64,000 bases of DNA from an uncultured Mycoplasmatota bacterium (GCA_900548695.1 URLC01000004.1:124001-188000), one strand, 5' to 3'. Shown: positions 18,101-26,898, counted from the stretch's first letter. Notes: generated by a model from the letters alone, not told the origin. Program-made: numbers and translations.

Positions 18101-18177
18101 GTCTTCGTAGCTCAGTAGGATAGAGCAATCGCCTCCTAAGCGATAGGTCGGCAGTTCGAATCTGCCCGAGGACACCA
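18101..18177 (+). tRNA. tRNA-Arg (anticodon CCT)
   Basis: The full cloverleaf can be drawn: acceptor GTCTTCG with CGAGGAC, D arm GCTC/GAGC, anticodon stem ATCGC/GCGAT with loop CTCCTAA (anticodon CCT at 18135-18137), and T arm with TTCGAAT. The CCA end is encoded (18175-18177). It reads AGG codons. It marks the boundary between the core block and the accessory region. Confidence 0.95.
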
Positions 18178-18185
18178 TAGAAAAC

Positions 18186-18212
18186 AAAAACCTTATATAT
18201 CAAGGTTTTTTT
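18186..18212 (+). terminator. Terminator after tRNA-Arg
   Basis: AAAAACCTT (18186-18194) pairs with AAGGTTTTT (18202-18210), followed by more T. Confidence 0.85.
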
Positions 18213-18309
18213 ATTTTGCAAAAGTTTTAAAATGACATGGAGTAATAAACAAAGATACAAAATAAAATTACATCTATATATAAAAAGTAGTAGATATTTC
18301 TAAATAATT

Positions 18310-18328
18310 AATCGATATATAAGTAAAA
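18310..18328. repeat. 19-bp direct repeat, copy 1
   Basis: AATCGATATATAAGTAAAA differs by one base from the copy at 26899-26917. The two copies bracket the first ABC/two-component module and the tiny-gene stretch. Confidence 0.4.
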
Positions 18329-18377
18329 TAAAACTTTAAGAATTTAAATTTAGATAATTTTGTTGGTTTTTCCAAAT

Positions 18378-18410
18378 GTCACTTAGTGGTCACTTAAACT
18401 ATCATATAAT
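18378..18410 (+). promoter_or_regulatory. Promoter with two direct GTCACTTA repeats
   Basis: GTCACTTA occurs at 18378-18385 and 18389-18396, 11 bp apart, just upstream of TATAAT (18405-18410). The spacing of one helical turn over the -35 region is typical of OmpR-type response regulator sites, so the regulator encoded at 21729 is the candidate binder. Confidence 0.55.
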
Positions 18411-18434
18411 GAAAATAAAGAAGGAGGAATTTAG

Positions 18435-19106
18435 ATGAAAATATTAAAAGTTGAACATCTTTCTAAAGTATATGGAAAAGGAGAAAATAAAGTTGTAGCA
18501 CTAAATGATGTATCTTTTTCAGTTGAAAAAGGAGAATTTGTTGCAATTGTTGGAGCAAGCGGTTCAGGTAAATCAACTTTACTTCACATCATTGGAGGAG
18601 TAGACAGGCAAACTAAAGGTGAGGTGTTGATTAATGGTAAAAACATATGTGAAATGAGTGATGACAAACTTTCTATTTTTAGAAGAAGACAGATAGGTTT
18701 GATTTATCAATTCTATAATTTAATTCCTATTTTGAATGTCGAAGAAAATATCACTTTGCCATTAGAATTAGATAATCGAGAGGTTAATAAAGACAGTATT
18801 AACGACTTATTAATGTTATTAGGGCTTGAAAAAAGAAGAAAACATTTGCCAAATGAACTTTCTGGAGGGCAACAACAAAGAGTTTCAATTGGTAGAGCTT
18901 TAATTACGAATCCATCTCTTATTTTAGCAGATGAACCAACAGGTAATTTGGATTCCAAAGCTAGCGAAGAAATCGTTGCTCTTTTGAAAAAATCAAATAA
19001 AGATTATAAACAAACAATCATTATGATCACTCACAATATGGAGATTGCTAAAGAAGCGGATAGAATTATAAAAATTGAAGATGGACGAATTGTCGAGGAG
19101 GACTAG
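18435..19106 (+). CDS. ABC transporter ATP-binding protein (MacB/LolD-like)
   Basis: The 223-residue ATPase has Walker A GASGSGKST, the Q-loop in YQFYNLIP, the signature LSGGQQQR and Walker B LILADEPTGNLD with the downstream His switch (ITHN). This subfamily pairs with FtsX-fold permeases in MacB-, LolCDE- and Bce-type exporters. It lies 2 bp before a matching permease, which is broken. A response regulator and kinase follow, so the module was likely built to sense and remove an envelope-active compound. Confidence 0.92.
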   Translation: MKILKVEHLSKVYGKGENKVVALNDVSFSVEKGEFVAIVGASGSGKSTLLHIIGGVDRQTKGEVLINGKNICEMSDDKLSIFRRRQIGLIYQFYNLIPILNVEENITLPLELDNREVNKDSINDLLMLLGLEKRRKHLPNELSGGQQQRVSIGRALITNPSLILADEPTGNLDSKASEEIVALLKKSNKDYKQTIIMITHNMEIAKEADRIIKIEDGRIVEED

Positions 19107-19108
19107 AA

Positions 19109-20881
19109 ATGAAGGTTTTGAATAAGCTATCGTTAAAAAATCTTCTTCTAAATAAGAAGCGAAGTGTAGGTACTATAATTGGTATTATATTATCTGTTGC
19201 ACTAATTTGTGCGGTAGCTGGTATGTTTATTAGTTTGCAAGATACCTTAGTACAAACTACAACAAAAAGTAGAGGTAATTATCATATCGAATTATTTAAC
19301 CAAACCAAAGAACAAATAAAGGTTTTAGAAAATAATAGAGATATAGAAAAAATATATGTATTAGATGACATTGGTTATTCTAATTTTGAGACAACCATAA
19401 AAGAAAGGCCTTATATTCATGTATATTCTTATGATGATGAGGATTGTTTTTCAAATTTATCAATTGATTTGATAAAAGGTGACTATCCAAAAAACAGTAA
19501 TGAGCTGTTAATCAGTGAAGAACTATATTTGATGAATAAAGATAAATATGATATAGGAAACAAAATTACTTTAAATGTTGGAAAGCGAAAAACACTAGAT
19601 GAATCTGTAATGACTAACAAAAACCCTTACAGTGAAGATGAAAAAATTGAGGATTCAAGTGAATATACATTTACGATTACTGGGATTATGGATAGGGATT
19701 ACGGTTTGGATCCATATGGATTACCAGGCATTAGTGCTCTTACTGTTGGTCTAGAAAATAACGTTAATAGGTTAACAAATGTTTATATTCAGATAAAAAA
19801 ACCAATAAGTTATGAAAAAACATTTTCAGAGATTTTAGGAAAGAAATTTACTAATAAATCTCCTTCCACTACTGAAGAATATAGTATTAATTCAGAACTA
19901 CTTAGATGGCAAACATTAAGATTTGATTTAAGAACAACAACGATGATATATTCCATTATGGGTGTTTTACTAGTAATCATTGTAGGAACAAGTATATTTT
20001 GTATAAAAAACTCCTTTGATATTTCAGTAATGGAAAAGAAGAAAAATTATGGAATGCTTTCAAGTGTTGGAGCGACAAAAAAGCAAATAAAAAGAAATGT
20101 TATCATCGAAGGAATGATGATTGGAGTTGTGGGTATTCCAATTGGAATTATTGTTGGATATTTAGCAGTTTTAATTTTAACCATTATTGTTAACTCTGTA
20201 ATCGGAGATTTTATTACCAGAGATGTAAAAATGCAATGTATTATTTCATGGTTACCAATTTTAGTGTCAATCCTACTGGGCATAGTAACAATTTATTTTT
20301 CAAGTCTAAGAGCCGCCAAAAAAGCCAGTAAAGTTAGTGCAATTGATTTAATAAGAAGTAATAATGATATAAAAATAAACAAAAAGAAACTGAAGACACC
20401 ATTAATTATTAAAAAAGTATTTGGTATTGGTGGAGTCATTGCTTATAAAAATTTAAAAAGAAGTAAGAAAAAATATCGTACAACGGTAATATCTTTAGCT
20501 ATTAGTACATTTGTCTTTATTAGTATGAGTACCTTTATACATTATACATTTAAAGCAACAACTACTTTTTATAAGAACATCGATTATAATGTTATGGTAA
20601 CATCTGATGATAAAAATACTCAAAAGATAAAAGAGGTACTAAAGCTAAAAGATACCAATGATTATACAATGTTATCTCAATTGACAACTAATTTTGATTT
20701 AGAAGTAGATGATTTATCAAAGTTAACTAATTTTGGAAAAGATATTTTTGAAACAGCATTAAAAAATCAAGGATGTTATGATGGCCGAAAAAATAAATTT
20801 GATATTGACTGCGAAAAAAACTTCGAATTCAAATTATTGGTATGGATAAAAAGTCCTTTGAACAATATACAAAAAAATTAG
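19109..20881 (+). pseudogene. FtsX-type ABC permease, N-terminal fragment (frameshifted)
   Basis: 590 residues: an N-terminal membrane helix (about 17-40), a large extracytoplasmic domain, three more helices with the FtsX segment YGMLSSVGATKKQIKRN, and then the start of the second repeat. The family normally continues without a break into the second FtsX half, but here the frame ends at 20881 in an unrelated tail. The continuation is in another frame from about 20842. One missing base near 20838-20850 (beside an A5 run) explains it. Together the fragments would give about 850 residues. Confidence 0.85.
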
Positions 20882-21672
20882 GGCTAAATTATAATAATGT
20901 TAAAAATAAAGGTGTATTAGTAAACGACTATGAATACTTCACTACTGATGGTGTTCGTAAAGAAAAAAACATATATAAATATAAGGATAATGATGTAATT
21001 CAAGGAGTTTATAATGAACAACCATTAGAAATTTCTTTAGCAAAAGTAACAAATAAAAAACCTAATGGCCTAGAAAACTTTTGGAATTTTGGTGGCTATT
21101 TAATAGTATCGGAAGAAGAATATCATAATTTAGGATTTCGACCATATCTTTTGACAATAAATGCAAAAGAACCAACCCAACTCACCTTAGATATAAATAA
21201 AAAACTTCCAGAATTAGATGCATTAAATATTGAAGAGAACGCCCAAGCAGAAAGGTCAATATATCTACTAACTGCCATATTCTTATATGGATTTATTATA
21301 GTTATTACATTGATTGGAGTAACAAATATTTTTAACACAATAACATCTAATTTAGAGCTTCGTCAAAAAGAATTTGCGATGTTAAAAAGTATTGGTATGA
21401 CTAAAAAAGAATTCAAGAGAATGATTAATTTAGAAACTATATTTTATTGTATTAAAGCATTATTTTATGGTGTAATTCTTGGCATAATAGGTTCATATTT
21501 AGTATATCGTGCAACGGCTAGCAAACTTGATTATGGCTATGATTTCCCACTATCCGCAACAATTATTTCGATTATTGCAGTGTTTGTACTAGTCTATTTA
21601 ATTATGCGTTATTCGATGAAGAAAATAAATAAACAAAATATCATTGAAACAATTAGAAAAGATAATATTTAA
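20842..21672 (+). pseudogene. FtsX-type ABC permease, C-terminal fragment
   Basis: 276 residues that match the second half of the same permease: an extracytoplasmic part starting MDKKSFEQYTKKLG, then three membrane helices with LRQKEFAMLKSIGMTKKEFKRM. No good ribosome binding site precedes the first Met, which supports a frameshift rather than a separate gene. It could still be made by ribosomal slippage, or the break could be a sequence error. Confidence 0.85.
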
Positions 21673-21695
21673 AAGGGAAAACGATTCCCTTTTTT
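21671..21695 (+). terminator. Terminator after the permease
   Basis: AAAAGGGAA (21671-21679) pairs with TTCCCTTTT (21685-21693), plus TT. A -10 box TATAAT (21698-21703) follows at once and probably starts the regulator transcript. Confidence 0.75.
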
Positions 21696-21728
21696 GATAT
21701 AATATAAGTGGTTAGAAGGGAGAAAAAT

Positions 21729-22391
21729 ATGAACGTTTTATTAATTGAAGATAACGAGAGTATAGTAGTAGGACTAAAGTATTCTTTAGAGCAAGAGAAA
21801 TATAATGTGATTTGTTGTACTAATGTGACAGATACCATCAAACTGCTAGAAGAAAATAAGCAAGTGGATATTGCGATTATAGACATATCTTTACCCGATG
21901 GCAACGGTTTTGATTTATATCAAGATTATATGAAAGAAAAAAATATTCCCAGCATATTTTTAACCGCAAGAGATAGTGAAGATGATATCATAAAAGGTTT
22001 AGAACTTGGTGTGGAAGACTATATGACAAAGCCTTTTTCTGTAAGAGAGTTGCTAGTTCGTTTAAAACGAAATATTATGAAACATAAAAATGAATCAATA
22101 ATTACAGTCGAGGGTGTTAGTTTTGACTTTGATAAAATGGAAGTAAGTAAAGATGGTAAAGTCATTCCTCTAACTAGACTCGAATTAAAAATATTGCATT
22201 TGCTTTTTTCTAACCTAGGAAAAGTTGTAAGAAGAGATTATATAATTGAAAAAATATGGGAATGGACAAGTAATGATGTCAATGATAATACAGTTACAGT
22301 TTATATGAAAAGAATTAGAAAGAAAATTGGTGTTGATATAATTATTACAATGAAAGGAATAGGGTATAGAATAGATGATACTAGAAAATAA
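21729..22391 (+). CDS. OmpR-family response regulator
   Basis: The 220-residue protein has a receiver domain with the acidic pair (LLIEDNE), phospho-acceptor Asp in VDIAIIDISLPDG, Thr/Ala switch in FLTARDS and Lys in YMTKPF. A winged-helix DNA-binding domain follows (LTRLELKILHLLF to MKGIGYR). ATG 21729 is chosen because AAGGGAG is 6 bp upstream; GTG 21708 lacks a site. It overlaps its kinase gene by 17 bp. The likely target is the direct-repeat promoter of the ABC genes. Confidence 0.93.
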   Translation: MNVLLIEDNESIVVGLKYSLEQEKYNVICCTNVTDTIKLLEENKQVDIAIIDISLPDGNGFDLYQDYMKEKNIPSIFLTARDSEDDIIKGLELGVEDYMTKPFSVRELLVRLKRNIMKHKNESIITVEGVSFDFDKMEVSKDGKVIPLTRLELKILHLLFSNLGKVVRRDYIIEKIWEWTSNDVNDNTVTVYMKRIRKKIGVDIIITMKGIGYRIDDTRK

Positions 22392-23592
22392 AGTTCATTT
22401 AAAAAAGTTTTTGGTAACATCAATTATCCCAATGATTGTTTTTCTAATAATAGGAAATATATTTTTTACATATCAATATTATACTTATACACAAAATTAT
22501 AATAATAAAATAGCAGCGCTTGTTAATACACTTGAAAAAAAGTATCCAAATATAGATAAAAATGAACTGATTTCTATTTTAAATAGCGACGATAAAGTAT
22601 CTGAAGATATTTTAAATAGATATGGAATTGATATTCAAAAGGAATCCATAATTATAGAAAATGACCGCTTATTTAGTGGGTTTATAATTATATATAATAT
22701 CATATGTATCGGTTTAGTTTTGAGTATTATGTGGTTATATTTGAAACATGAAAAAGTTCAAAGTAAAGAAATTAAAAAAATAGCAAAATGTATCGAGAAA
22801 ATTAATAAGAAAAATTATTCTATTAACATTGAAGATAATAGTGAAGATGAACTTTCTATCTTAAAAAATGAGCTTTATAAAATAACCGTCATGTTAAAAG
22901 AGGAAGCTGAAAACTCCAAAAAAGATAAACTCAAACTAAAAGATTCTTTATCTGATATATCTCATCAATTAAAAACACCGTTAACGTCAATCAATATTAT
23001 GCTTGATAATATTTTAGATAATCCAAAGATGAATAATAATACAAAAGAAAAATTTATTCAAAATATAAAAAGAGAGATTACAAATATTAGTTCTTTAGTT
23101 GGAGAAATATTAAAATTATCCAAATTTGATGCTAGTGTAATAAAATTTGAAAAACAGCAAGTATTTATAAATAATCTTGTTAAGAGTGCTATTTCTAATA
23201 TAGAAATGATGGCAGAATTAAAAAACATAAGTATTGAAGTAAACAATCAAGATAATATTAAACTCGTATGTGATGCAAAGTGGCAAATAGAAGCAATTAC
23301 AAATATCTTAAAAAATTGTATAGAACATTCAAAAGATAATTCGATTATCAGAATAGATATAGATTCTAATAAAATATACAAACAAATTACTATTAAAGAT
23401 AATGGAGAAGGTATTGATGAAAAAGATTTACCTCATATTTTTGAAAGATTTTATAAAGGAAAAAATTCTTCTAAAGATAGTATAGGAATAGGTTTAGCAC
23501 TTGCTAAAACTATTATTGAAAAAGACAAGGGATCTATTAAAGTCGACTCAAAAAAAGGAAAACAAACGACATTTACTATTAAATATTATTAA
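22375..23592 (+). CDS. Sensor histidine kinase
   Basis: The 405-residue protein has two membrane helices (about 12-34 and 101-122) with a roughly 65-residue external loop, a coiled linker, and a HisKA domain with phospho-His in SDISHQLKTPLTS. A HATPase domain follows with NILKNCIEH, DNGEGI and GIGLALAK motifs. It is coupled to the response regulator by overlap. The short external loop gives room for direct ligand binding, unlike the loop-less kinases encoded near 35.3 and 40.9 kb. Confidence 0.93.
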   Translation: MILENKVHLKKFLVTSIIPMIVFLIIGNIFFTYQYYTYTQNYNNKIAALVNTLEKKYPNIDKNELISILNSDDKVSEDILNRYGIDIQKESIIIENDRLFSGFIIIYNIICIGLVLSIMWLYLKHEKVQSKEIKKIAKCIEKINKKNYSINIEDNSEDELSILKNELYKITVMLKEEAENSKKDKLKLKDSLSDISHQLKTPLTSINIMLDNILDNPKMNNNTKEKFIQNIKREITNISSLVGEILKLSKFDASVIKFEKQQVFINNLVKSAISNIEMMAELKNISIEVNNQDNIKLVCDAKWQIEAITNILKNCIEHSKDNSIIRIDIDSNKIYKQITIKDNGEGIDEKDLPHIFERFYKGKNSSKDSIGIGLALAKTIIEKDKGSIKVDSKKGKQTTFTIKYY

Positions 23593-23708
23593 TATTATGT
23601 CATCGTAAAATATAAAAAAATCATGTTATAATTATCCAAACAGAACCTTTAAATAGTAATTTAACAAACTGTTAAAGTAGAAGTAGTTTGGTAAAATGTT
23701 AAAATATA

Positions 23709-23736
23709 TTGCTTGTAGCAACGAATTGTCTATAAT
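23709..23736 (+). promoter_or_regulatory. Promoter with inverted repeat, XRE gene
   Basis: TTGCTT (23709-23714), a 16-bp spacer and TATAAT (23731-23736). TTGCT-TGT-AGCAA at 23709-23721 is an inverted repeat over the -35 box, a possible autoregulatory operator. Confidence 0.5.
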
Positions 23737-23768
23737 ATACTTAACTTGATGAAAGGAGAAAGTTTAAA

Positions 23769-24278
23769 TTGCTGAAGGATAATTTAAAAAAATTAAGAAA
23801 GAAAAATGGCTTTTCACAAGAAGAATTAAGTATTAAATTAAATGTTGTTAGGCAAACAATTTCAAAATGGGAACAAGGCTTATCAGTACCTGATGCAGAG
23901 ATGTTAATCTCAATATCAGAAGTTTTGGATATACCTGTAAGTACTTTGTTAGGTGAAAATCTTTCTGAATCTAAGGTAGATGATTTAAAAGTAATTTCTG
24001 AAAAATTGGAGATAATAAATTTACAGTTATCGCAAAGAAAAAAAGAGAAAAGAAAAATAATTCATTGGATATTAATCTCTTTATGTATAATAGTAGTTAT
24101 TTTTTTCATAACTTTAATTTTATTAAATAGCCCATACTTAAATTGGGATTATAGTAAGCCTGAAACTGCAGTTCTAGGAGTTGCTTTTCATTCTTTTGAA
24201 TGGCTATTTGTTAGGATAGCACCGATTATTTTTATGGGATTAATTATTGGGGTTTTCTTGATTAAAAAGAAACATTAA
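23769..24278 (+). CDS. XRE-family regulator with C-terminal membrane helices
   Basis: The 169-residue protein has an N-terminal helix-turn-helix domain ([23 protein letters not shown] split over two helices), a coiled linker and two membrane helices near 102-122 and 145-165. This design suggests a membrane-tethered DNA-binding protein. The start is a TTG with GGAG about 10 bp upstream; no closer ATG exists. A disrupted paralogue with the same TTG start lies at 26480. The 47-bp terminator repeat follows the gene. Confidence 0.82.
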   Translation: MLKDNLKKLRKKNGFSQEELSIKLNVVRQTISKWEQGLSVPDAEMLISISEVLDIPVSTLLGENLSESKVDDLKVISEKLEIINLQLSQRKKEKRKIIHWILISLCIIVVIFFITLILLNSPYLNWDYSKPETAVLGVAFHSFEWLFVRIAPIIFMGLIIGVFLIKKKH

Positions 24279-24300
24279 AAAGTTCATATAAATTAACAAA

Positions 24301-24347
24301 ACAATTTATAGAGTAGATGTAAAAATCTACTTTTATTATAATATAAT
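24301..24347 (+). repeat. 47-bp terminator/promoter repeat, copy 1
   Basis: This copy matches 26842-26888 at 42 of 47 positions. It contains the hairpin GTAGAT/ATCTAC with loop GTAAAA, followed by TTTTATTAT and then TATAAT. Both copies sit just after an XRE-type gene. Confidence 0.7.
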
Positions 24348-24358
24348 AATATCAATAG

Positions 24359-24374
24359 ACAAATAGTAATTTGT
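24359..24374. repeat. Short palindrome before a tiny gene, member 1
   Basis: ACAAAT-AGTA-ATTTGT, ending 11 bp before the next start codon. It is related to the palindromes at 25315, 25877 and 26172. Confidence 0.55.
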
Positions 24375-24385
24375 AGGGGGTATCT

Positions 24386-24787
24386 ATGATTAAATCAAAT
24401 ATAAAAAAGCAATTTTTTTGTGATAAAAATAAATTATGGAACATTATTACAGATAATTCAAATTATAAATGGAGATCGGATTTATCAAAAATAGAAATAA
24501 TAGATGAAACACATTTTGTTGAATATACTATAAATAATTTTCCCACATATTTTACTATTACTACAAAAGAAAAGTTAAAAGAGTATAAATTTGATTTAGA
24601 AAATGCTAATTTAAAAGGTAAATGGATTGGTATTTTTAAAGAGCTTCCAAATGGTAAAATTGAATTAGATTTTACTGAAGAAATAGAAGTAAATAGTTTA
24701 ATTATCAAACTATTAGCCAAACCTTATTTAAAAAGCCAACAAAAAAGATATATGAGAGATTTAGAAAAAGAGTTGAATAAGCAATAG
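24386..24787 (+). CDS. SRPBCC-fold (START/polyketide cyclase-like) protein
   Basis: The 133-residue protein shows the SRPBCC pattern: N-terminal strand, the helix DKNKLWNIITDNSNYKWRSD, a run of strands (HFVEYTINNFPTYFTITTKE) and a long C-terminal helix ending in KRYMRDLEKELN. The family binds small hydrophobic ligands in a helix-grip cavity. The substrate is unknown. It is the first of a row of small unrelated genes at 24.4-26.2 kb that all run in the same direction. Confidence 0.75.
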   Translation: MIKSNIKKQFFCDKNKLWNIITDNSNYKWRSDLSKIEIIDETHFVEYTINNFPTYFTITTKEKLKEYKFDLENANLKGKWIGIFKELPNGKIELDFTEEIEVNSLIIKLLAKPYLKSQQKRYMRDLEKELNKQ

Positions 24788-24802
24788 AAAGGTATAAAGA
24801 TT

Positions 24803-25312
24803 ATGAAATATAATAGTAAATTAGAATTAATAGAAACAATTAAAAATAATGCAAAATTATTTATAAAAGAATACTATAATATAGAAGAAACATCTATGAA
24901 GAATATTGATGAAGATATAGAATATAGTCCTTTTCAAATGTTAGCATTGTGTATAGGTTGGATGGATTTAGTTTTAGCTTGGGAAGATGAAGAACAAAAA
25001 GGAGTACAAAAAACATCGCTTGCAACAGAATGGAAGTGGAATGATTTAGATTGGTTATATCAAAGTTTTTATGATAAATATAACAACTACTTTTTAAAAG
25101 ATTTAATTGATGACTTTAATCAAAAAGTTGATAATATTATTCAGTTAGTAAATAATTTATCTGATATAGAATTATTTGAAACCGGAAAAAGAAATTGGGC
25201 TAAAACAAATGGTAAGGAGTTTAGCGTATGTAGATTAATTCATTTAAATACTATTGCCAATTTCAAAAATTTTAAAGGTAAAGTTAGAAAATGGAAAAAG
25301 AGTAGTAAATAA
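24803..25312 (+). CDS. ClbS/DfsB-family four-helix protein (DUF1706)
   Basis: The 169-residue protein matches the ClbS/DfsB family: an N-terminal helix, MLALCIGWMDLVLAWE, the aromatic motif EWKWNDLDWLYQSFYDKY and a C-terminal part around NWAKTNGKEFSVCRLIH. ClbS itself is a colibactin self-resistance hydrolase, but most relatives have no known substrate, so the family does not settle the function. AAAGG precedes the ATG. It lies 15 bp after the SRPBCC gene. Confidence 0.85.
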   Translation: MKYNSKLELIETIKNNAKLFIKEYYNIEETSMKNIDEDIEYSPFQMLALCIGWMDLVLAWEDEEQKGVQKTSLATEWKWNDLDWLYQSFYDKYNNYFLKDLIDDFNQKVDNIIQLVNNLSDIELFETGKRNWAKTNGKEFSVCRLIHLNTIANFKNFKGKVRKWKKSSK

Positions 25313-25314
25313 CT

Positions 25315-25330
25315 ACAAATTACAATTTGT
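25315..25330. repeat. Short palindrome before a tiny gene, member 2
   Basis: ACAAAT-TACA-ATTTGT, extendable by a T/A pair on each side, ending 7 bp before the ATG at 25338. Confidence 0.6.
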
Positions 25331-25337
25331 AAGTGAG

Positions 25338-25880
25338 ATGAAATATATAGCATTATTGAGAGGAATAAATATAAGTGGTAAAAATAAAATTGCAATGAGT
25401 GAACTAAAAAAAGAATTTACTAATATGGGATATAAAGAAGTAATTACTTATCTAAATAGTGGTAATGTTGTTTTTGAAAGTGATATAAAAGATAAAAATG
25501 CAATTAAAAATAATATACAACTGATGATAAAAGATAAATTTAAATTTGATATACCAATTCAGGTTATAACTGCGCAAGAATTAGAAGAATTGATAATCCA
25601 TAGTCCAGACTGGTGGGGAAAAGATAATAAAGAGATATATGATAATATAATATTTGTTATTCCACCAACTACTTATAATGAAGTGTTTGATACAATAGGT
25701 TCTCCTAACGAATATGAGAAAATACAAGAATATAAAAATAATATTTTCTGGTCTTTTGATTTAAAAAATTACAGAAAAGCAAATTGGTGGAGTAAAACAG
25801 CAAGTACAAATATTAGTGATAAAATCACAATAAGAACAGCAAATACAATGAAAAAAATATTAGAAATAAGTAAAAGATAA
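25338..25880 (+). CDS. DUF1697 protein
   Basis: The 180-residue protein opens with the DUF1697 signature YIALLRGINISGKNKIAM, followed by SELKKEFTNMGYKEVITYL and NSGNVVFES. Near the end is the expected segment WSKTAS and KITIRTANTMKKI. The family is common in bacteria and its biochemical role is unknown. I set the start at ATG 25338, where the family begins; the frame stays open upstream through the previous gene, but that part has no similarity. Confidence 0.88.
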   Translation: MKYIALLRGINISGKNKIAMSELKKEFTNMGYKEVITYLNSGNVVFESDIKDKNAIKNNIQLMIKDKFKFDIPIQVITAQELEELIIHSPDWWGKDNKEIYDNIIFVIPPTTYNEVFDTIGSPNEYEKIQEYKNNIFWSFDLKNYRKANWWSKTASTNISDKITIRTANTMKKILEISKR

Positions 25881-25892
25881 ATTACAATTTAT
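25877..25892. repeat. Short palindrome before a tiny gene, member 3
   Basis: ATAAAT-TACA-ATTTAT. Compared with member 2, one C/G pair is replaced by a T/A pair, so the symmetry is kept while the sequence changes. It includes the stop codon of the preceding gene. Confidence 0.55.
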
Positions 25893-25906
25893 GGAGTTGA
25901 TAATAA

Positions 25907-26152
25907 ATGAATAAAGAAATATTATTATCTAATATAGATAAAGTTCATACTACTGAAATGGGCATTGATAGGCTTAAGAAAAATCTTAAATTAGATACCA
26001 ACAATGTAGTTGAATACTGTAAAAATAAAATATTAGATAAAAAATGTAATATTTATAAACAAGGAAAGAATTGGTATTGTGAAATTGATAACATAAAAAT
26101 AACTATTAACTCATATAGTTACACAATTATAACAGCACATACTATTTACTAA
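25907..26152 (+). CDS. DUF3781 protein
   Basis: The 81-residue protein matches the small DUF3781 family, with VHTTEMGIDRLKKNL, then VEYCKNKI and the C-terminal strand pattern KNWYCEIDNIKITIN with YTIITAH. The family has no known function. It follows the DUF1697 gene by 26 bp with GGAG upstream. Co-directional small genes around it suggest a block gained together or assembled stepwise. Confidence 0.82.
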   Translation: MNKEILLSNIDKVHTTEMGIDRLKKNLKLDTNNVVEYCKNKILDKKCNIYKQGKNWYCEIDNIKITINSYSYTIITAHTIY

Positions 26153-26171
26153 ATTATAATATATGTATGGT

Positions 26172-26187
26172 AAAAATAGTAATTTAT
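26172..26187. repeat. Short palindrome before a tiny gene, member 4
   Basis: AAAAAT-AGTA-ATTTAT, one mismatch in the arms, ending 11 bp before the ATG at 26199. Confidence 0.45.
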
Positions 26188-26198
26188 AGATGGCTATT

Positions 26199-26401
26199 AT
26201 GAATAGAAAAAAATTAAAATTTTAACAGTTATATTTATGATTATAACATTTATAGGTGCAGGATATGTGTTTTCAAATACAGAACAAGCAAATGCAGGAT
26301 ATGCTATAATTCCTAGTTTGTTTTGTGTTATATTTTCGCAATTGTCAGTTTATGATAAATTAAGAAAGAAGAAAATTAATTATAATTTATCTAAATGTTA
26401 A
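26199..26401 (+). pseudogene. Small two-helix membrane protein gene with a one-base deletion
   Basis: From the ATG the frame stops after eight codons at a TAA. Restoring one A in the AAAA run near 26216 gives a continuous 67-residue protein with two membrane helices (around LTVIFMIITFIGAGYVF and AIIPSLFCVIF) and a basic tail ending at the TAA 26399-26401. The gene is therefore a single-indel pseudogene, or the base is missing from the assembly. Confidence 0.7.
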
Positions 26402-26479
26402 AATCAAGTGCGAGGATTCCACTTCTAATAGGTGGCATGAAATATATTTATAATATGCAATTATATTGGAGGTGGAATC

Positions 26480-26833
26480 TTGAAATTAAAAGATATTATA
26501 CTACAAAAAAAGAAAACAAAAAAATATGACACAAGAAGAACTTGCTGAACAGCTAAATGTTGCAAGGCAAACTATTTCTAAATGGGAAACAGGAGAAACA
26601 ATTCCTGACATTGATAGTTTAAAAAAATAGCTGTTTTATTAGATTTTTCTATTGATAATGCACTTGGTGTTGAAATAGAAAACGGTAATGATGATAAAAT
26701 AGAATGGCTAATAATTGGAGGATTTATTATAGGTAATACATTAGGAATTGCTTTCGATAATTATATGTTAGGGTATGTATTTGCTATGATAGGTTTGGGA
26801 TTAGGTTTTGTTCTAAAGGCATTTAAAAAATAA
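26480..26833 (+). pseudogene. XRE-family regulator with two compensating frameshifts
   Basis: A GGAGGTGG site precedes the TTG at 26480. The intended product is an XRE regulator with [34 protein letters not shown], then LLDFSIDNALGVEIENG and a C-terminal membrane part. It needs one A removed from the run near 26505 and one A added to the A7 run near 26623. Net length is a multiple of three (118 codons). It resembles the intact regulator at 23769 and is followed by the same 47-bp repeat. Confidence 0.75.
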
Positions 26834-26841
26834 TTCAATTT

Positions 26842-26888
26842 ACAATTTATAGTGCAGATGTAAAAATCTGCTTTTATTATGGTATAAT
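26842..26888 (+). repeat. 47-bp terminator/promoter repeat, copy 2
   Basis: Same element as 24301-24347. The hairpin is GCAGAT/ATCTGC, where a T-A pair in copy 1 is replaced by C-G, so the base pair is conserved although both bases changed. Confidence 0.7.
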
Positions 26889-26898
26889 ATAAACAAAC

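Noticed and set aside
18101..18177. Integration (att) site in tRNA-Arg for the accessory block
   Set aside because: I found no second copy of the tRNA 3' end in the window and no integrase, so an attachment site cannot be supported.
18078..18260. Minus-strand open frame of 60 codons across the tRNA gene
   Set aside because: It is the antisense of tRNA-Arg(CCT) and its terminator; a typical spurious frame over a tRNA.
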